A DNA stretch of 34,206 bases from assembly GCA_964574495.1 (NCBI GenBank), contig CAZNNT010000004.1, positions 1-34,206 of the forward strand, written 5' to 3'. This DNA comes from HO2-45-28 sp964574495. GTDB lineage: Bacteria; Patescibacteriota; Minisyncoccia; HO2-45-28. How positions within the stretch are numbered: the stretch's first letter is position 1; each line of letters begins with the position of its first letter. A model generated the notes under the pieces. It was not told where the DNA came from, ran no database searches, and was given only the letters and a program-made list of their open reading frames with translations. The position numbers and the translations under genes were made by a program. Positions 8,801-15,736 of this stretch are shown one piece after another.

Positions 8801-9233
8801 CAAGCCAGTAAGCCATTCGGTCGGTCAGTCTTTCCCATTCTTCTTTGTAGCCGAACACGCTTTTTTTGGCTTCCTCAACGAATTTTTCCAATCCGACTTT
8901 TTCTTCTATATCTTTTTTGGAAGCCAAACCGAGTTTTTTCTCGACTTCCATTTCAGTCGGCAATCCGTGAGTATCCCATCCGGCTTTCCTGCGGACATAA
9001 AATCCCCGCATGGTCTTAAAACGCAAAATCGCGTCTTTGAAGGCGCGGGCAAGCGCGTGATGAATACCCGGCCGGCCATTGGCGTAAGGGGGTCCCTCGT
9101 AAAACACGAATGGCCTGCCCTTTTCGGTTTTATCAAGAGTTTGCTCAAAAATTTTATTTTTCCGCCAGTATTCCAAAATTTCTTTCTCACTTTCGGAAAA
9201 TGATTTTTTATGTTCCGAATCCTTGTCGGTCAT
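5826..9233 (-). CDS. ileS: Isoleucyl-tRNA synthetase with an internal histidine-phosphatase domain
   Basis: A 1135-aa class Ia synthetase that charges tRNA-Ile. The HIGH-like signature is in PPYANGRPGIHHALARAFKD (48-67), the CP1 editing domain includes WTTTPWTLPGN and the GTGILHVAPAFG block, and KMSKS is at 782-786 followed by the anticodon-binding domain. Layout and motifs fit the IleS2 (eukaryote/archaea-like, often mupirocin-tolerant) type. The unusual part is residues ~486-672: a full histidine-phosphatase domain inserted between two CxxC knuckles (C463/C466 and C694/C697) in the catalytic region (see separate entry). Two heptamer repeat arrays fall inside the reading frame and encode low-complexity linkers (SNIQHSTSN near 292-300 and the NPKSEIRN-type segment near residue 1015). 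The gene follows the recA terminator and has no clear SD. Confidence 0.96.
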   Translation of the reverse strand: MTDKDSEHKKSFSESEKEILEYWRKNKIFEQTLDKTEKGRPFVFYEGPPYANGRPGIHHALARAFKDAILRFKTMRGFYVRRKAGWDTHGLPTEMEVEKKLGLASKKDIEEKVGLEKFVEEAKKSVFGYKEEWERLTDRMAYWLDLKNPYVTMTNGYIESLWSVFSKIAKNGYLYKDYKVLPWCPRCGTSLSSHELAQGYKKVKDESVYVKFSLKQPKSYLLVWTTTPWTLPGNIALAVNPKIGYATVEKNGERLILAKSRLEVLEEDYKEINEQKGKDLIGLEYEPLYPISNIQHSTSNYKITESDFVTAEDGTGILHVAPAFGREDQEIGKKEKLPTPVTVDEEGKLKTPGYAWDGRYFKDANPLIIKDLKNRRLLFKTELYEHDYPFCWRCQSPLIYFAKDSWFLKTTAVKNRMIAENKKIGWHPQFIRDGRFGEWLSENVDWAISRERYWGTPLPIWQCAKCANQKVIGSLAKLDEFAPERSARIFIMRHGQADHNVKGIIGPATPERDYDNHLTKKGIAEVKKAAAGLKKEKIDLVISSPLNRARQTAEILSKNLGAKTEINNNIYDIDAGDFHGRSVREEHKEFPFERKLREPFPNGESLRDTRSRMMMELRRIAKNNRGKNIVIVSHGDPLWMLNAALEGLPEKDYKTSWYPKTGEAKELELHNWPYNRAGELDLHRPYIDLIDLACAKCGGEMTRVKEVADVWFDSGCVPFAQDHYPFDKKIALQYPADYIAEGIDQTRGWFYTLLAVSSLLKLPAPYKNVLVLGLVLDEKGEKMSKSRGNAAEPLPLFEKYGADAVRWYFYTVNQPWDEKLFKESDIAEASRRFMNIFWNSFVYWRTYKDKGSVLKKKPKLLINKWLDIRLNQVGYDATEALEKFDIVRAARMIENFVAEDLSRWYIRRIRDAIRFGSKPEKKEISDIFGLALREVSKLAAPFIPFLTDRMFLEVIKNGSIHLEKWTKFKKPSVSEKKLVEEMNEARRIVSLGLEARAKAGIKVRQPLALLKIRNPKSEIRNKKEFLNLIEGEVNIKKIVFDPKIKDEVELDINITPELKEEGQLRELVRHIQEKRKEAGFKPSDKITFAALTDSKGAAFVKKFEATLKKEAGIKIILFSESFKPNRLTISLKFGI
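6172..6199 (-). repeat. Four tandem 7-nt units inside ileS
   Basis: TTTCGGA (plus strand) occurs four times head to tail (6172-6178, 6179-6185, 6186-6192, 6193-6199). Read in the gene direction it encodes an Asn/Lys/Ser/Ile-rich stretch in the C-terminal domain. The unit length is not a multiple of three, so each unit is read in a different phase. Confidence 0.9.
7218..7778 (-). other. Histidine-phosphatase (phosphoglycerate mutase-like) domain inserted in IleRS
   Basis: Residues ~486-672 of IleRS form a complete histidine-phosphatase fold. The RHG motif (RHGQADHN) has the predicted phospho-accepting His494. The second catalytic arginine is in SSPLNRARQTAE (543-554), an acidic position lies in YDIDAGDFHGRS, and the second histidine is in SHGD (His634). 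All canonical catalytic residues appear intact, so it is predicted active. The IleRS sequence resumes normally afterwards (ELDLHRPYIDLI), so this is an in-frame insertion rather than an assembly join between two genes. Confidence 0.93.
8335..8369 (-). repeat. Five degenerate 7-nt units inside ileS
   Basis: The plus strand reads TTGGATG, TTGAATG, TTGAATG, TTAGATA, TTGGATA in consecutive heptamers. The minus-strand gene reads through it as the segment ISNIQHSTSN in the editing-domain region. Confidence 0.8.
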
Positions 9234-9248
9234 AGGATTACTTTAACT

Positions 9249-9274
9249 AAAAAAGCGCCCTATTTCTAGGGCGC
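9249..9274 (-). terminator. Terminator of the ftsK-recA operon
   Basis: A perfect 8-bp stem GCGCCCTA / TAGGGCGC (9255-9262 with 9267-9274) has a 4-nt loop and is followed by a T-run on the minus strand. It lies 20 nt past the recA stop and separates recA from ileS. Confidence 0.9.
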
Positions 9275-9293
9275 CATAACCTCTCTGCAAAAA

Positions 9294-10298
9294 TCAGCCC
9301 TTTACTGTTTCTTTTATTTTTTTAGCCAATTCTTGAGCGATTTTTGGGTTTTCTTTCAGGAAATTTTTGGCGTTTTCGTAGCCCACGCCCAGTTTATGGG
9401 CGTCGTATGAAAAAGTATTGCCGGTTTTTTTAACCTGGCCGTATTTTATCCCTAAATTCAAAATGTCCCCTTCGTAAGAAATCCCTTCGCCGAACATTAT
9501 GTCAAACTCGGCGACTTTAAAGGGCGGGGCGACTTTATTTTTCACCACTTTGGCCTTGACCCGATTACCCACCGATTCTTCGCCTTTTTTAATCTGGGCC
9601 ATTCGCCGGACTTCAATCCTGACCGAAGAATAAAATTTCAGGGCCTTGCCGCCGGGGGTTGTTTCGGGATTGCCGAAAAACACGCCTATCTGCATCCGGA
9701 TTTGATTTATAAAAATGACAATGGTTTTGGTTTTGGCCACGAGCGCCGTCAATTTGCGAAGCGCTTGCGACATTAATCGCGCCTGCAAACCAATATGAGA
9801 TTGTCCCATCTCGCCTTCAATTTCGGCTTGGGGAGTGAGGGCCGCGACCGAATCAATCACAATCACATCTAGGCCTGCCGAGCGCACCAGCGACTCCACG
9901 ATTTCCAAGGCCTGTTCACCGGTATCCGGCTGGGATATTAAAAGATCATCTATTTTTACCCCGAGTTTTTTGGCGTATTCCGGATCAAGCGCGTGCTCGG
10001 CATCCACAAACGCGCATAATCCCCCTTTCTTCTGGGCTTGCGCCACGATGGTTAAAGCAAGCGTGGTTTTACCCGACGATTCGGGCCCGTATATTTCAAT
10101 CACTCTGCCTCTCGGCACTCCGCCGACGCCCAAAGCCATATCCAAAGAAAGCGAGCCGGTCGGAACAACGTCAACATCAACTCTTCGCGCCTCGCCCAAT
10201 TTCATTATTGAACCCTCGCCGTATTTTGATTGGATGCCCTTGATGGCGGCTTCAATATTCTCCCTTTTCAGTTCTTTCTCGTCTTTTTGTTTAGGCAT
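9294..10298 (-). CDS. recA: Recombinase RecA
   Basis: A 334-aa ATP-dependent recombinase for strand exchange and SOS induction. Walker A is GPESSGKTT (71-79), Walker B is the VIVIDSVAAL strand, and the L1/L2 region includes EGEMGQSHIG...NQIRMQIGVFFGNPETTPGGKALKFY. The C-terminal domain ends at KKIKETVKG, without the long acidic tail seen in Escherichia coli RecA. The ATG has no good SD. It is the last gene of an apparent operon with ftsK and a small Ig-like protein and is followed by a strong terminator. It should act with the RecO encoded about 4 kb away. Confidence 0.99.
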   Translation of the reverse strand: MPKQKDEKELKRENIEAAIKGIQSKYGEGSIMKLGEARRVDVDVVPTGSLSLDMALGVGGVPRGRVIEIYGPESSGKTTLALTIVAQAQKKGGLCAFVDAEHALDPEYAKKLGVKIDDLLISQPDTGEQALEIVESLVRSAGLDVIVIDSVAALTPQAEIEGEMGQSHIGLQARLMSQALRKLTALVAKTKTIVIFINQIRMQIGVFFGNPETTPGGKALKFYSSVRIEVRRMAQIKKGEESVGNRVKAKVVKNKVAPPFKVAEFDIMFGEGISYEGDILNLGIKYGQVKKTGNTFSYDAHKLGVGYENAKNFLKENPKIAQELAKKIKETVKG

Positions 10299-10342
10299 AA
10301 ACTTTAAAAATTATTCTAATTTCTAATTAACCCGTGGTCATT

Positions 10343-10687
10343 CTATTCGGGCATTTTTACCAATACCTGCCGTCTTTCTCTGACTTCCCGACCGAACCTG
10401 TCCTCGGCCTTGAGTTCAATGATATTTAAGCCGGACGATAAAATCAAGGCCTCTGAAAATTTTCCGTTTTCATCGGTATAAATCGGCCGTCCGTTAAGCT
10501 CCAGTTTTATGACATAATCTGCCTGCCCCCGGACCGAAATATGGGAATTATTCAAATATGCCCCGTCCCGGGGAAAATCAACGGCTACTTGCGGCCCGCG
10601 CCAAAAACTTTGTGAATTTAAAACGGAATAAACCGCGAAAGCGGCAAAAAGCAGTCCGAAAACCAAAACCGCAGCAAAGCGACGCAT
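10343..10687 (-). CDS. Small exported or membrane-anchored Ig-like domain protein
   Basis: A 114-aa protein with a short basic start (MRRF), one hydrophobic helix at about 5-24, and then a single ~80-residue beta-sandwich. That domain has the pattern 'V.VD.P.DG.YLN...I.V.G.AD....L.LNGR.IYTDENGKFSE...L..GLNIIEL.A.DRFGRE', which matches the glucodextranase-B/Big-type Ig-like domain that many bacterial surface proteins carry in tandem. It sits between ftsK (12 nt gap) and recA (44 nt gap) on the same strand. The hydrophobic helix may be either an uncleaved anchor or a signal peptide; there is no lipobox cysteine. Its role is unknown and the operon position gives no clear hint. Confidence 0.7.
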   Translation of the reverse strand: MRRFAAVLVFGLLFAAFAVYSVLNSQSFWRGPQVAVDFPRDGAYLNNSHISVRGQADYVIKLELNGRPIYTDENGKFSEALILSSGLNIIELKAEDRFGREVRERRQVLVKMPE

Positions 10688-10699
10688 AAATAAAATCTT

Positions 10700-12946
10700 T
10701 TAAAACGATTCAAAAAAATTCTTGCCTTCTTCGTTTTCGTCCGGCCCTCTGTCGTCCTCTTCGGCTTGCCGCGGCTCTTCATTCTCTTTTTTAATCAAAA
10801 CCTCTCGGGGCTTGGCGCCGTCCGCCGACCCTATCACGCCCCGCGACTCCATAATGTCCAAAAGGCGCGCCGCCCGCGCGTAGCCCACCCTTAACCGGCG
10901 CTGCAGATAAGAGGCCGAGGCCTTGCCGGCTTGAAGCACGACTGTTTTGGCTTCATTGTAAAGTTCGTCATCAATGTCTTCATCTTCCGCATGGTCAAAA
11001 ATGGAGGCCTTTCCCTCTTCCGGCTCAAAATTCAAAGCGTCAACTTGAGCCGGAACATATTGCGTTTCAAGATGTTGGGCGACTTTTCGCACTTCCGTCT
11101 CCGAAACAAAAGCGCCCTGGAGACGGCGCGGCTTGGAAGTGTCTCCGGACAAATAAAGCATATCGCCGTTGCCTAAAAGTTTTTCCGCTCCGGCCATATC
11201 CAAAATGGTTCTGGAATCAACTTGGGAGGCCACCTGAAAAGCGATGCGGCTCGTGATGTTGGCCTTGATTAAACCGGTTATCACTTCAACCGACGGCCTT
11301 TGAGTGGAAACAACCAGATGAAGGCCGACGGCTCGCGACATTTGAGCGAGGCGCACGATTGAGGCCTCCATTTCTCTGGGATATGCCGCCATAATATCGG
11401 CCAATTCATCTATGACTATTATAATGTAGGGCATCGGCGAATCCTCGGCTTCTTTGGAAGTCTGATATGATTTTATGTCGCGGACCTTGGCCGCCGACAA
11501 AAGCTCGTATCTTCGCTCCATTTCTTTAGTCGCCCACTTCAAGGCCATTATGGCTTTTTTGGCGTCGGTTATAACGGGAGTTAAAATGTGCGGGATTCCG
11601 GAATAAACCGAAAGTTCAACTCTTTTCGGGTCAATCATCAAAAAACGGAGCCGCTCCGGAGGATTGCGATACAGAAGCGACATCATCATCGCGTGAATCG
11701 CCACTGATTTTCCGGAGCCCGTAGAGCCCGCTATCAAAAGATGCGGCATACGCCCGAGGTCGGCAAAAAGCACCCGCCCAGAAACATCGCGTCCGAGACC
11801 CAAAAGCAGCGGCGTTCCGGAAGACGCGTATTCGTCTTGCGATAATACGCTTGCCATACCCACCAGAGCCATACTCTTATTGGGCATCTCAACTCCAATC
11901 AAGGATTTGCCCGGAATCGGGGCCTCAATTCTGATGGGGTGGGCCGCTAGCGCCAGAGCCAGATCATTTTGCAAAGCGGTTATGCGCGAAAGTTTAATGC
12001 CTTCGGCCGGACGCAGGGTGTATTGGGTTATGGAAGGGCCGATGTTAATTTCTCCCATCTCAACTAAAATTCCGAAATTCTGAAGAGTTCTTTTAATTAT
12101 GTTGGCGTTGGCTTTAATATCGCCCGATGACGGTTTGCCTTTATCTTCTTCCAAAAGGCCGAGAGGCGGCGGCTTAAATTCCGATACGGCGATTTTTTTA
12201 TTTCTATAATTTAGGGCAAATGGCTTTTCAGCCAAAGACGACTCGTCTTCTGCCGCCTCATCTTTAAGCGGCGGTTGAGAAAGAGGATTTTCGATTTTGG
12301 GTTTTAACGCCAATTCCTGACGGATGGCTTCCGCCGCTTCTTTTATTTTGGAGAAAGCCGAAGCGGCCTGCGGTTTTTCAGATTCTTCATCGGAGTTTTC
12401 GGCCGGAGGTTCAATCTCTTCAGGCATCGGGGTTTTAGCAAACCAGCGCCGGGGCTTGATGGAAATATTAAGAGTCAAAATAAGGGCGGAAACGGAAACG
12501 GCGGCCAGTATCACGAGTGTTGCCCAAAAATCAAAAAGTTTAAGCAGGGGCTTTGAAACCCAAAAACCGAAAAAGCCCGCGGCTTTTTCTCCAAAAATCA
12601 AATCAAAGATGCCAAGAGCCGAGAACAGCATAAGCGCCGCGCCGCCAATGGTGGTGGCGACCAAATTAGTTCTTAAGGAAAAAATAAAAGACAGGCCGGC
12701 TGTAAAAAAAGTCAATGGAACAAGAAAGAAGGCGCCTCCAAAAAGCATTTCCAAAAAATTATACAGGCCCTGGCCGACAAAACCGGCCTTGCCATAAGCG
12801 GCGAGTATAAATAAAAGCGCGGCGGCGAACGAAAAAACCGCCCATATGGAGTGCTTGGTTTCTTTGTTCAGCCGTTCGGAATGAAGGACATCTTCGTCCT
12901 CCGACTTCCTTGACGGCCTGCCTCTCCTTTTTTTCTTCATTTGCAT
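10700..12946 (-). CDS. ftsK: DNA translocase FtsK/SpoIIIE
   Basis: A 748-aa septal DNA pump that moves chromosome ends during division. It has about four N-terminal membrane helices (approximately 33-52, 66-90, 94-115 and 135-157), an acidic/Pro-rich linker (~170-260), then the RecA-like motor with Walker A GSTGSGKSV near residue 405 and Walker B IIVIDELADIM. The C-terminal winged-helix gamma domain (LQRRLRVGYARAARLLDIMESRGVIG) recognises polar KOPS-like sites. The length is normal for the shorter SpoIIIE class. Two ATGs occur in frame (12946 and 12940, MQMKKK); neither has a clear SD and I keep the longer. It heads the ftsK / Ig-like / recA operon and lies after the S41 protease terminator. 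Confidence 0.97.
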   Translation of the reverse strand: MQMKKKRRGRPSRKSEDEDVLHSERLNKETKHSIWAVFSFAAALLFILAAYGKAGFVGQGLYNFLEMLFGGAFFLVPLTFFTAGLSFIFSLRTNLVATTIGGAALMLFSALGIFDLIFGEKAAGFFGFWVSKPLLKLFDFWATLVILAAVSVSALILTLNISIKPRRWFAKTPMPEEIEPPAENSDEESEKPQAASAFSKIKEAAEAIRQELALKPKIENPLSQPPLKDEAAEDESSLAEKPFALNYRNKKIAVSEFKPPPLGLLEEDKGKPSSGDIKANANIIKRTLQNFGILVEMGEINIGPSITQYTLRPAEGIKLSRITALQNDLALALAAHPIRIEAPIPGKSLIGVEMPNKSMALVGMASVLSQDEYASSGTPLLLGLGRDVSGRVLFADLGRMPHLLIAGSTGSGKSVAIHAMMMSLLYRNPPERLRFLMIDPKRVELSVYSGIPHILTPVITDAKKAIMALKWATKEMERRYELLSAAKVRDIKSYQTSKEAEDSPMPYIIIVIDELADIMAAYPREMEASIVRLAQMSRAVGLHLVVSTQRPSVEVITGLIKANITSRIAFQVASQVDSRTILDMAGAEKLLGNGDMLYLSGDTSKPRRLQGAFVSETEVRKVAQHLETQYVPAQVDALNFEPEEGKASIFDHAEDEDIDDELYNEAKTVVLQAGKASASYLQRRLRVGYARAARLLDIMESRGVIGSADGAKPREVLIKKENEEPRQAEEDDRGPDENEEGKNFFESF

Positions 12947-12965
12947 TTATTATACAGATTTCTCG

Positions 12966-13005
12966 CAAAAAATAAAAATAAAATACCGGAACCCGGGTTC
13001 CGGTA
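12966..13005 (-). terminator. Terminator of the S41 protease gene
   Basis: A perfect 22-nt palindrome (12984-13005; each arm is TACCGGAACCC) is followed on the minus strand by a T/A tract with two T-runs. It starts 4 nt after the protease stop. Confidence 0.75.
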
Positions 13006-13008
13006 AAT

Positions 13009-14190
13009 TTATTGGGTTTTTAAAAATTCAATGGCTTTTTCCAGAATTTCATCTTTTTGAGTAGATGGATCGTCTGCAATCTCCATGTCCGGCTTAATTC
13101 CTTCGCCGTCCGGCGTCTTGCCGTTGGAAAAATAGTATTTAGCGATGGTAAATCTGAAACGGCCGCCGTCAGCTAAAGGCAGTAAGTTCTGCACACTGCC
13201 TTTACCGAAGGTTTTTTGGCCGATAATCTTCGCGCCCCAAATCTGCAAGACCCCGGCGACTATTTCCGAAGCAGAAGCCGACTCATTATTTACCAAAAGA
13301 ACGACGCGTAAGTCGGCAAAAGACCCGCGATTTACGGATAAAAATTTCTTCCTTGATGACCTGTCGCGGCCGCGTATTTCAAGAATAAGATCATCAGGAC
13401 GAGGAGCAAAAAGGTCTAAAAACCGAATGCTGTCAGATAAAAGTCCGCCGGGATTATTTCTTAAATCCACAATTAAATTTTTGATGCCGGAAATTCTAAA
13501 TTGCCTCAAAACGGGCAAAATATCGTCTTTAATTAATTCCCGTTTCATAAAGCCGGAGATTTTCAAATAACCCGTGCGTCCGTCTATTTGCCTTGGGTCC
13601 GCCTCGATTTTCTTGACCTCGCCTCTTGTAATAATTATGAGGGGCAAAACCGTTCCATTTCGGATAATCTTCAAAAAGACCCTGGTCCCGACAGCGCCTC
13701 TAATCCGGCGAGCCGCCTCTCCTGAATCGGCGCCGATAATATTTATCTTATCGGCGCTTTCTCCGACGGCGTTGATAATATCTCCGGGTTTCAAAGAACC
13801 CTCTTTTTCGGCAGGACTTCCGGGGATTATTTCTTTAATCTCAATTCCGGTTTTTTCCTTATTCGGGGAAATGGAAACGCCGATGCCGGAAAATTTACCC
13901 TCCGACTCTTCATCTAAAAACCCGGCTTCTTCCGGAGAATGATAAAAAGCAAATTTATCTTTTTTAAAACAGCTTTTATTTTCGCTACCGGCAAATCCGT
14001 TCCTTAAAACACACTGATGAAACTCCATAATTTCCTTTTCGCTCGGTTCATAAAAAGAATGGTCTTTGAGCGCTCGGAGCATTTGAAGGTAAGCGATGCC
14101 TTGAGGAAAAAAATCATTCTGAGCGTAAACGCCCGTACCGAACAAAAACGCGAAATAAATCGCCAGCAAAGAAACGAAGAATTTTTTCAA
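13009..14190 (-). CDS. S41 family C-terminal processing peptidase (PDZ protease), exported
   Basis: A 393-aa carboxy-terminal processing protease. An N-terminal signal peptide covers residues 1-23 (ends GVYA-Q). A ~70-residue helical lead follows with cysteines C51 and C65, then a PDZ domain (~GIGVSIS...KPGDIINAVG) and the S41 core with the NNESASASEIVAG nucleophile Ser and the GQKTFGKGSVQ lysine of the Ser-Lys dyad. Family members cleave C-terminal tails of envelope proteins, so this one could process the exported proteins encoded next to it. The start is a TTG at 14188-14190: AGGAG lies six bases upstream and the TTG is placed exactly before the signal peptide. A promoter (TTGCGT, 16 nt, TATATT) lies upstream, back to back with the MotA-like gene promoter. 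Confidence 0.93.
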   Translation of the reverse strand: MKKFFVSLLAIYFAFLFGTGVYAQNDFFPQGIAYLQMLRALKDHSFYEPSEKEIMEFHQCVLRNGFAGSENKSCFKKDKFAFYHSPEEAGFLDEESEGKFSGIGVSISPNKEKTGIEIKEIIPGSPAEKEGSLKPGDIINAVGESADKINIIGADSGEAARRIRGAVGTRVFLKIIRNGTVLPLIIITRGEVKKIEADPRQIDGRTGYLKISGFMKRELIKDDILPVLRQFRISGIKNLIVDLRNNPGGLLSDSIRFLDLFAPRPDDLILEIRGRDRSSRKKFLSVNRGSFADLRVVLLVNNESASASEIVAGVLQIWGAKIIGQKTFGKGSVQNLLPLADGGRFRFTIAKYYFSNGKTPDGEGIKPDMEIADDPSTQKDEILEKAIEFLKTQ

Positions 14191-14225
14191 TTTTTTCTCC
14201 TTTCGAGAAAAACGCCTCTAAACCA

Positions 14226-14253
14226 AATATACTATCGTTGAAAACAAACGCAA
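14226..14253 (-). promoter_or_regulatory. Sigma70-type promoter of the S41 protease
   Basis: On the minus strand: TTGCGT at 14253-14248, 16-nt spacer, TATATT at 14231-14226. A 5' leader of ~30 nt would carry the AGGAG and the TTG start. Confidence 0.55.
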
Positions 14254-14263
14254 TAAGCGCCAT

Positions 14264-14292
14264 TTGCCTAAGCGGAAGCGCGATGTTAGAAT
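14264..14292 (+). promoter_or_regulatory. Sigma70-type promoter of the MotA/ExbB-like pair
   Basis: TTGCCT (14264-14269), 17-nt spacer, TAGAAT (14287-14292), followed about 30 nt later by GGAGG (14322-14326) and the ATG at 14335. Confidence 0.6.
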
Positions 14293-14334
14293 CCATATGA
14301 ACAGTTGCTTTGAAAAAGATCGGAGGAAACGGCA

Positions 14335-15075
14335 ATGATCCGTAAGATGTCCAATCCTTACTCTTTTTTGGCCGTGTGGTTATTTTTCATCGCGGCCGGA
14401 ATCGTGGGAAGCGTTTACGCCCTGTGGGAAGGGTACCTTTTTTACGCTCTGTCTTTGGATAAAACCATGATCACTTTGGTTATTATCGGCGTGTTTTTTA
14501 TCGGTTTAGCCATTATTACGCGCGCCGTAATCCTTATTTTTTTAGAACTAAAAAGAGTGTCCGACATACACAAGGAGTTGTCCGGCGGCAAATTAAGCGT
14601 TGCCGAGATTTCCGGAAAAAAGGGACTCCTGGGATATCATGTAAACGCGATTCGCAAATTGTGGGAAACGGATAAAACACGAGATCCGCTGGAACTGCAT
14701 GATAAACATATGGATAACATAATTATGCTGCTTGACCATTTAATTTACGTGCCCGTAAAAATCGCCCAGACCTTGATGATTTTGGGACTTTTGGGCACGG
14801 TGTACGGAATTATGGTGGCCCTCTCTGGATTCCTGGGATCAGAATTGGCTAAAGCCGATGTATTTGCGAAAATAATTCAGCCCATGGGCGCGGGCATGGC
14901 AACGGCATATATCACCACGCTTTTCGGCATGTTTTTGGGAATCCTCTACCTTGATTGGCTATGTGTTATCGCGCGTCTTGGAATAGCGCGGCTGGCATTT
15001 AATATCTCGCGCGTAATGTGGCGGCATATCCTGCGAGATTGGAAAGACGATTACGCGAAGGATGAAATGGGATGA
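14335..15075 (+). CDS. MotA/TolQ/ExbB-like proton-channel protein
   Basis: A 246-aa integral membrane protein with four predicted helices (about 11-31, 45-70, 140-165 and 186-210) and a ~70-residue cytoplasmic segment between helices 2 and 3. The third helix, LMILGLLGTVYGIMVAL, and the fourth, MGAGMATAYITTLFGMFLGI, match the paired conserved helices of the MotA/TolQ/ExbB family. Those helices form an ion channel that converts the proton or sodium gradient into mechanical work on a single-helix partner. SD GGAGG is eight bases before the ATG. The next gene overlaps by four bases (ATGA), and it supplies exactly such a single-helix partner. There is no flagellum, Ton or Tol gene nearby. Function unknown; the channel assignment is strong, the process is inference. 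Confidence 0.85.
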   Translation: MIRKMSNPYSFLAVWLFFIAAGIVGSVYALWEGYLFYALSLDKTMITLVIIGVFFIGLAIITRAVILIFLELKRVSDIHKELSGGKLSVAEISGKKGLLGYHVNAIRKLWETDKTRDPLELHDKHMDNIIMLLDHLIYVPVKIAQTLMILGLLGTVYGIMVALSGFLGSELAKADVFAKIIQPMGAGMATAYITTLFGMFLGILYLDWLCVIARLGIARLAFNISRVMWRHILRDWKDDYAKDEMG

Positions 15076-15695
15076 AGCTAAAATTTCTTTTCAACCGATG
15101 GAACGAAGAAAATGGGGGCATTTCCGTAGGATTCCTTGATACAATAATGAACTCATTTCTTGCTATTTTGGTGCTGTTTATGGCTTGGGTGGTAATTTCA
15201 ACTGTAAAGAAAGAGATTGAATCCAGAGGCGCGGTCAGAAGCATAATTACCGTCCATATCACTTGGCCCAAAGGCGATGAAGATATAGATACCTGGGGTC
15301 TTGGACCTGACGAACAAGCGGTCGGCTATTCAAAGCCGCAAAGCGATATGCTTGTTCTTTTAAGAGATGATACCGGCCGGGATAAGACAACGCCAATCAA
15401 CGAAGAATTTATGGTTACCGTGGCGGACAAAGAACATATCAAGGGCCGTTACAGATTCAATTTGTTTTATTTCCGCGGAGAAAAAGAACTTACGGTGGAA
15501 GCAAAAGTAATGATTCAAAAATTTAAAAACGGCGTTATGACGGATATACAGACCGTCTTTGAAAGAAAAATAGTTATGGAAAAATGGGGCGTTGAAAAAA
15601 CAATAGTGCAGTTTGATATGGATGAAAACGGAGAATTCGTAAAGGAAAGCGTCAATCAGAATTTCCAAAGAATAGCCCTGGTTCAAGGACATTAA
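15072..15695 (+). CDS. Single-helix partner of the MotA/ExbB-like protein, with extracytoplasmic beta domain
   Basis: A 207-aa bitopic protein translationally coupled (ATGA overlap) to the MotA/ExbB-like gene. Residues 1-20 are cytoplasmic. Asp23 (GFLDTIMNSFLAILVLF) sits at the start of the only membrane helix (~24-44), where MotB, TolR and ExbD carry their proton-accepting Asp. The ~160-residue outer domain has no OmpA peptidoglycan-binding motif. It shows a beta-sandwich pattern (ITVHITWP, D-rich loop DEDIDTWGLGPD, LLVLLRDDTG-type strand, YRFNLFYFRG) that resembles DUF2135/YfaP-like domains; this resemblance is by eye. Together the two genes look like a complete two-component ion-driven motor with an unusual effector domain. 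A bidirectional terminator follows the stop. Confidence 0.72.
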   Translation: MKLKFLFNRWNEENGGISVGFLDTIMNSFLAILVLFMAWVVISTVKKEIESRGAVRSIITVHITWPKGDEDIDTWGLGPDEQAVGYSKPQSDMLVLLRDDTGRDKTTPINEEFMVTVADKEHIKGRYRFNLFYFRGEKELTVEAKVMIQKFKNGVMTDIQTVFERKIVMEKWGVEKTIVQFDMDENGEFVKESVNQNFQRIALVQGH

Positions 15696-15736
15696 AAATC
15701 CCGCGCTCAAAATGGCGCGGGATTTCTCTATTTTTT
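15696..15736. terminator. Bidirectional terminator between the channel pair and a convergent protease gene
   Basis: An 11-bp perfect stem AAATCCCGCGC / GCGCGGGATTT (15696-15706 with 15715-15725) has an 8-nt loop. A T-run follows on the plus strand (15731-15736) and on the minus strand a run of T just past the arm. It serves the plus-strand partner gene and the minus-strand trypsin-like gene ending at 15728. Confidence 0.9.

Noticed and set aside
12759..12968. 69-aa frame overlapping the ftsK start
   Set aside because: Shifted frame within the ftsK membrane region; no independent signals.
14335..15695. Zorya-type defence system
   Set aside because: ZorA/ZorB-like layout is present, but the partner lacks the OmpA-like domain and no ZorC/D/E-like gene (helicase, nuclease) is near.
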